Assembly (NCBI RefSeq): GCF_902506425.1
Contig: NZ_LR732469.1
Span: 837,085-901,084, forward strand
Length of the DNA stretch: 64,000 bases
Reading direction: 5' to 3'
DNA from: Novosphingobium sp. 9U
GTDB lineage: Bacteria > Pseudomonadota > Alphaproteobacteria > Sphingomonadales > Sphingomonadaceae
The first letter of the stretch is position 1. Every line of letters starts with the position of its first letter. Below are positions 59,605 through 64,000 of this stretch, piece by piece. The position numbers and the translations under genes were made by a program. The notes under the pieces were generated by a model, which was not told the DNA's origin, made no database searches, and worked only from the letters and a program-made list of their open reading frames with translations.

Positions 59605-59809
59605 ATCGAATTCCCCGTGAGCGTGTTTTCTCGCGGGAGAGATGGCGCAGGCGCACCGAACGAAAAAGCCAGATAAGATCGTCCACTTCGTTCGACTTTG
59701 TCGAATGGTCGTGCCGCCAACGGAGCGCCGATGCGTACTTGGGAGCCTCGCCGGCTCCTGATAGGGCTGAGCGGCGCCGGTTTGGGCGAGTGCTGCCTGG
59801 TTGAAGCTC

Positions 59810-60934
59810 ATGACTGCCGCTGCCCAGATCAAAGTTTGCAGAACCGGCAGCCCGCCCGGAGGCGAGGGGGCGCTCGGCGAGTTCGATGTCATCAACGCCC
59901 GGTTCCTCAAAGGTTTTGCGCAGCTCTGCGCAGGCTGCGGCGGCGATGCCCGGGCGCTGATCGAACAAGCCCGCATTGCCTTCGATCCCGGCGCCGCCGC
60001 CTCGCCGCAGCTGACCTACGGACAGTTTGTCAGCCTGCTGGCGCAAGCGGCCCGCACGCTGGAGTGTCCCGACTTCGGCATGCGCCTGGCGCTCGCCCAG
60101 TCGGGCACCGACCTGTACGGACCGCTCGGCACGATCATGCGCCATTCGCGCACGTTCGGCGACGCGCTCGACTATGTGACCCGGCACTCGAACGTGCACA
60201 GCCGGGCAGCCCGGATCGCCAGGTTCCCGATCCCCAAAGCCGGGCGCGTCGTCTTCTCGCACGAGATCCTGGTCGGCGACTTCGCAGAGCAGGGGCAGGC
60301 AATAGAATACGTGCTGCTCGCCGGCCAACTTGGTGCGCTGGCATTGACGCAAGGCCTGGTGCGCGCACGCCAGGTCCTGCTGCGCCATCGGGCGATCTCG
60401 CCCCTAGCCGTCTACCGGCGCGCTTTCGGGTGCGAGGTGCTGTTCGACCAGTTGCTTGATGGCCTCGTGTTCAGCGACCGGGATCTCGCCTGCCCGATCG
60501 CCGGGCGCGATCCCGGCCTGCATGCCGACCTCATGGCCGCGGCCGAGATGGGGATGGGCGACACCGCGCCGCCGATCCACGCCGCTGCGCGGGGGCTCGT
60601 GCTGCGGCTGATGCTCGTGGGCACCGCTTCCAACGCCCAGGTCGCCGCCGAGCTTGGCCTGCATACCCGCACGCTGCACCGCCGCCTGGCCGAGGCAGGG
60701 ACATCGTTCCAGAAGATCAAGGACGAAGTCCGCTGCGAACTCGCGCGCTATTACCTGGCGCAGGCTGACGTGAGCCTGCTGTGGATTGCGGGCAAGCTGG
60801 GCTTTGCCGAGCAGGCGGTCTTCACCCGCTTCTGCCACCGGCACCTGGGCGCCGCGCCGAGCGCGCTGCAGGCACGGCTTTCACGCACAGGCTCAGTACC
60901 GTCTCAGCGAGAGGACGCTCGCCTCCGACGTTAA
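59810..60934 (+). CDS. AraC-family transcriptional regulator (374 aa)
   Basis: OruR/ArgR-type AraC regulator. The N-terminal Arabinose_bd-like domain has LTYGQFVSLLAQAARTLECP and TDLYGPLGTIMRHSRTFGDA. The C-terminal double helix-turn-helix includes NAQVAAELGLHTRTLHRRLA, SFQKIKDEVRCELARYYLAQ and WIAGKLGFAEQAVFTRFCHR. It binds DNA and probably a small ligand. ATG 59810 is chosen over a TTG at 59801; the ribosome site is weak. It may control the SBF/TBDR genes next to it. Confidence 0.9.
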   Translation: MTAAAQIKVCRTGSPPGGEGALGEFDVINARFLKGFAQLCAGCGGDARALIEQARIAFDPGAAASPQLTYGQFVSLLAQAARTLECPDFGMRLALAQSGTDLYGPLGTIMRHSRTFGDALDYVTRHSNVHSRAARIARFPIPKAGRVVFSHEILVGDFAEQGQAIEYVLLAGQLGALALTQGLVRARQVLLRHRAISPLAVYRRAFGCEVLFDQLLDGLVFSDRDLACPIAGRDPGLHADLMAAAEMGMGDTAPPIHAAARGLVLRLMLVGTASNAQVAAELGLHTRTLHRRLAEAGTSFQKIKDEVRCELARYYLAQADVSLLWIAGKLGFAEQAVFTRFCHRHLGAAPSALQARLSRTGSVPSQREDARLRR

Positions 60935-61005
60935 CGAAAGTGCACTCTACAGATCGCGTGCTCCATGCTACGCAGCGGTGGCGTGGGATTTCGGGGGGAT
61001 TGCCA

Positions 61006-62610
61006 ATGCGTAAGCTGGCCGTGCTGCTGCTGACATGTCTGGGCTCGAGCGTTGCGGCGCAGGATGGGCCAGCGCCCGTACCTGCGCCCGTGCCTGCGGC
61101 CGAAGCCACGCAGACCGGGATGGACCATGCGGGCATGAACCATGCCGACATGACCGCGCCCAAGGTGCCGCAGATCCTGCCCGGCTACGGCACCGGCGGC
61201 TTCGCGATCACGACCAAGGTGCCACGCGCGCAAGCCTTCTTCGACAACGGCATGCAGTTGGCCCACGCGTTCGCGCACAAGGCGGCCATTGCTGCCATGG
61301 CCGAAGCGGTCAGGCTCGATCCGCAATGCGCCATGTGCCTGTGGGGCCAGGCGTGGGCGTCCGGGCCGACGATCAACTACGGCAAGACGGCGGACGAACT
61401 GACGCCGCTGGCCGCCTTGGTCGACAAGGCGGAAGGCCTGGCCAAAACGAGCGGCACGGATCGCGAACGCGGGCTGATCCGCGCGCTGAATCTGCGCTAC
61501 CAGGATGGCGGTGGTGGCAAGCCGGGCGATCTCGCGTTTGCCAAGGCGATGAACACGCTGGCAGCGCGCTATCCGACAGATGACGAGATCGCGGTTATGG
61601 CGGCCGACGCCTGGTTGATGACCGAAGCCAAGGCGAACACCGACTGGAAGCTCAACGCCGAGACGGCGATGCCGCTGCTCGAAGGCGTGCTGAAGCGCCA
61701 TCCGGACAACACCGCGGCCATTCACTTCTACATCCACGCCACCGAAGCGGCCGGAGCGCCTGCCTTGGCCGAGCGCTACGCCGTCCGGCTGGCAGGCCTG
61801 GCGCCGCGTGCGAGCCATCTCGTGCACATGCCAAGCCATACGTACTACTGGGTCGGGCGCTACCAGGATGCCGCCGACGCCAACGTCCGTGCGGTCGAGA
61901 TCGGGGTGGAGAACGCGCGGGCGCTGGGCCTGCCGCCGCCCGACGGTGTCTGGGGCCTGCCCTACCATGTCCACAACGTGACGTACGGGCTCGGCGGCGC
62001 TCTGGAAGCGGGCGATGCCAAGGCGGCGCTGGCGCTTGGCCGGCCGCTGGTCGAGCGATCGCAAGGGCAAGGCGCCGCCAGCCCCTTCTCTCAGGTCATC
62101 GCCGCAAGCGGCTATTTCGCCATGGCCCGCTTCGCCAGTCCGGCAGACGTGCTGGCACTGCCGCAGCCCAAGCTGCCGACGCTGGTCGTGGCCTGGCACT
62201 ATGCGCGCGGTGAGGCGCTGGCGAAGCAGGCGGATGCCAATGGCGTCCGCACGGAGGCTGCGGCCATTCGCGGGCTCACCGGCAAGCTCAGCGACGATGA
62301 CGGATCGCGCCAGGCGCAGCAGTTGACGCTGATCGCCAGGAACGTGCTGCTGGGTCGCGCTGCCATGCTCGACAAGAGCCCGGCCACCGCCGCGATCGCG
62401 TTTCGCCAGGCGGCGGAGGAGCAGGAGGGCGAGAGCTTCTCAATGCTCTCCGACCCTCCCGGCTGGTACTATCCGGTCCGGCGCGATCTGGCGCAGGCTC
62501 TGCTGGCGAGTGGCGACCGGGAAGGAGCGAAGCGCGAGGCCCAAGCCGCGCTGGCATACCGCGCAAAGGACCCTGGAACGCTGGCGCTGCTGAAGGATAT
62601 GGGTTCCTGA
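61006..62610 (+). CDS. Exported TPR-repeat protein with Met/His-rich segment (534 aa)
   Basis: Signal peptide (MRKLAVLLLTCLGSSVAAQD), a Pro-Ala linker, then a Met/His-rich stretch GMDHAGMNHADM that looks like a copper-binding patch. The rest is a helical array of tetratricopeptide type: FDNGMQLAHAFAHKAAIAAM with a CAMC pair, ERYAVRLAGLAPRASHLVHM followed by PSHTYYWVGRYQDAADANV, and LAQALLASGDREGAKREAQA. A member of a common sphingomonad/proteobacterial secreted TPR family of unknown role. GGGGGGA precedes the ATG. Confidence 0.82.
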   Translation: MRKLAVLLLTCLGSSVAAQDGPAPVPAPVPAAEATQTGMDHAGMNHADMTAPKVPQILPGYGTGGFAITTKVPRAQAFFDNGMQLAHAFAHKAAIAAMAEAVRLDPQCAMCLWGQAWASGPTINYGKTADELTPLAALVDKAEGLAKTSGTDRERGLIRALNLRYQDGGGGKPGDLAFAKAMNTLAARYPTDDEIAVMAADAWLMTEAKANTDWKLNAETAMPLLEGVLKRHPDNTAAIHFYIHATEAAGAPALAERYAVRLAGLAPRASHLVHMPSHTYYWVGRYQDAADANVRAVEIGVENARALGLPPPDGVWGLPYHVHNVTYGLGGALEAGDAKAALALGRPLVERSQGQGAASPFSQVIAASGYFAMARFASPADVLALPQPKLPTLVVAWHYARGEALAKQADANGVRTEAAAIRGLTGKLSDDDGSRQAQQLTLIARNVLLGRAAMLDKSPATAAIAFRQAAEEQEGESFSMLSDPPGWYYPVRRDLAQALLASGDREGAKREAQAALAYRAKDPGTLALLKDMGS

Positions 62611-62832
62611 CACGAGCGTGAGGTCAGGTCGATCTCGTCATTCTCGCCAACGGGCCGACCCATCTCAGCATAGCGCGGAGTTCTCGGGCCCGGCATCGCC
62701 CCGGCGAAGTCGTCCCGTCCCGCCGCCAGTGCTGCGCCAATAGCGTCGGATGTTTTTGCACACGTCCAACGAGTTCGGCTATCGTCAAGCCGGGATCGGA
62801 TGGACGCCAGCAGCGTCCGACAAGGAGCCAAC

Positions 62833-64000
62833 ATGAACGACCAGGCCCATGACTTCGAAGCGCACGATTTCTTCCTGAGCGACCGGTACGTCGCCGATCC
62901 CTATCCCTACTTCGACTATCTGCGTGAGCAGTCGCCGGTTCACCGCGAGCCGCATCACGGCATCCTCATGGTCACGGGCTATGCCGAGGCGCTGGAGATC
63001 TACAACGATCCCGAACGCTTTTCCTCATGCATGTCGACCACGGGGCCCTTCGCGGGTTGTCCCATCCCGCTCGACGAGCATCGCAACGAGGACATATCCG
63101 AGCTGATCGAGCAATGGCGCGACAAGACGCCGTTCCATGACCAGCTGCCGACCATGGACCCGCCGGTCCACTCCGCCCATCGTTCACTGCTGATGTCGCT
63201 GATCACGCCGCGTCGTCTCAAAGAGAACGAAGAGTTCATGTGGAAGCTCGCGGACGAGCAGATCGACACCTTCATCGCCGATGGCGAATGCGAATTCATG
63301 AACGCCTTTGCCCAGCCGTTCGCCGTGCTCGTCGTCTCCGACCTGCTTGGCGTGCCGCCCGAAGACCGGGTCGAGTTCCGCCAGCATCTGATCCGGGTAG
63401 AGCAGGAAAGTGGCGGTGCCGTGGTCGGTGGCACGGACGGCGAAGTCACGCATGGACCGCTGGAATTCCTCTACGAGAAGTTCTCGGCTTATATCGAGGA
63501 CCGCCGGGCCAACCCCAAGGACGACGTCCTCACCGGCCTTGCCAAGGCGACCTTCCCCGATGGCTCGGTGCCCGATCCGATGGATGTGGCGCGGATCGCC
63601 GCCAACGTTTTCGCAGCCGGGCAGGAGACCACGGTGCGGCTGCTCAGCTATGCCTTCCAGCTGATCGGCGATCGCCCCGACATCCAGCAGCGCCTGCGTG
63701 AGGACCGCAGCCTGATCCCCAACTTCGTCGAGGAATGCATGCGCACCGAAGGGCCGGTCAAGGGCGATTTCCGCCTGACCAAGAAGCCGACGACCGTCGG
63801 CGGCATCGACGTTCCGGCCGGCACCTTCCTGTTCATCGCCAACGGCGCTGCCAACCGTGACGCTCGCAAGTTCGACAACCCGGCCGAGTTCCAACTCGAT
63901 CGCAAGAACGCCCGCCTGCACGTCGGCTTCGGTGCCGGCCGCCACGCCTGCCCCGGCGCGCCGCTGGCGCGGGCGGAGACTGTCGTTGCGCTCAACCGCA
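62833..64000 (+). CDS. Cytochrome P450, 3' end beyond the window (389 codons seen)
   Basis: Soluble bacterial P450. Substrate-side N-terminus DPYPYFDYLREQSPVHREPH, I-helix AGQETT (262-267), K-helix ExxR as E301-C-M-R304, and heme loop FGAGRHACPG with the axial thiolate at Cys373. Only the last few dozen residues are missing. It needs a ferredoxin and reductase not seen here. AAGGAGCC precedes the ATG. Monooxygenation of a hydrophobic ring or side chain fits the island, but it may belong to genes past the edge. Confidence 0.93.
   Translation, partial: MNDQAHDFEAHDFFLSDRYVADPYPYFDYLREQSPVHREPHHGILMVTGYAEALEIYNDPERFSSCMSTTGPFAGCPIPLDEHRNEDISELIEQWRDKTPFHDQLPTMDPPVHSAHRSLLMSLITPRRLKENEEFMWKLADEQIDTFIADGECEFMNAFAQPFAVLVVSDLLGVPPEDRVEFRQHLIRVEQESGGAVVGGTDGEVTHGPLEFLYEKFSAYIEDRRANPKDDVLTGLAKATFPDGSVPDPMDVARIAANVFAAGQETTVRLLSYAFQLIGDRPDIQQRLREDRSLIPNFVEECMRTEGPVKGDFRLTKKPTTVGGIDVPAGTFLFIANGAANRDARKFDNPAEFQLDRKNARLHVGFGAGRHACPGAPLARAETVVALNR

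Noticed and set aside
58397..60388. A 663-codon minus-strand frame spanning the SBF transporter and AraC genes
   Set aside because: It crosses two real genes and a terminator and has low-complexity Gln/Arg-rich text; only the short frame at 59452-59604 within it looks possibly real.
1..64000. Known estrogen, bile-acid or lignin cluster
   Set aside because: I could not match gene order to a characterised cluster from memory; no 4,5-seco or meta-cleavage dioxygenase, HsaC-like or lignin-type demethylase gene is present, so no substrate is named.
1..64000. Mobile element, CRISPR or tRNA-bounded island
   Set aside because: No transposase, integrase, direct-repeat array or tRNA-like cloverleaf was noticed; composition looks even across the window by eye.

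Overview
The window is GC-rich, densely coded DNA. Its stacked TonB-dependent receptors (TBDRs), SDRs, Rieske oxygenases and acyl-CoA enzymes are typical of an aromatic/terpenoid/steroid-degrading alphaproteobacterium of the Sphingomonadales (Novosphingobium or Sphingobium type). This is a judgement from gene content and codon style; no rRNA or marker gene is present. I see no tRNA, CRISPR array, transposase or phage gene.

Region 1 (1-31 kb) is a catabolic island. It holds three Rieske oxygenase alpha subunits, a Rieske ferredoxin, seven SDRs, three zinc-free medium-chain reductases, three SnoaL-like proteins, an acyl-CoA synthetase, an acyl-CoA dehydrogenase, a GMC oxidoreductase, an acetolactate-synthase-like ThDP enzyme, a ThuA-like protein, a TIM-barrel isomerase, VOC and ABM proteins, two TBDRs and a LuxR-type regulator. 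The genes form short, alternately divergent and convergent units. Several divergent gaps share a by-eye motif around CCTARC, and a small FAD-dehydrogenase remnant sits among the SDRs.

Region 2 (31.3-40.4 kb) is one tight nine-gene operon: OB-fold/DUF35 protein, thiolase-superfamily enzyme, acyl-CoA dehydrogenase, E1 alpha, E1 beta, E2, VOC protein, ACAD10/11-type acyl-CoA dehydrogenase and APH-fold kinase. It looks like lower-pathway side-chain or ring-fragment degradation through CoA esters. The last two genes resemble a split ACAD11 or LvaA/LvaC pair, which process 4-hydroxyacyl-CoA by phosphorylation and elimination.

Region 3 (40.5-51.2 kb) holds a DUF885 peptidase-like protein and a phosphate-acquisition block. 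The block has an outer lipoprotein plus TBDR, and a second TBDR overlapping a beta-propeller phytase gene. Both units have Pho-box-like 11-bp-spaced repeats in front of them.

Region 4 (51.2-60.9 kb) encodes an asparaginase, a Rieske ferredoxin, a gamma-glutamyltransferase-like enzyme, an MFS transporter, a TBDR, an SBF-like transporter and an AraC regulator. GTATGAC/GTCATAC elements, including a perfect 17-bp palindrome, tie the divergent promoters together. This suggests uptake and cleavage of an amide or gamma-glutamyl conjugate.

The right end holds a secreted TPR protein and the first 389 codons of a cytochrome P450. The left edge holds the end of an autotransporter-type beta-barrel. Product names rest on motifs and family knowledge; the growth substrate of the island cannot be read from the sequence.
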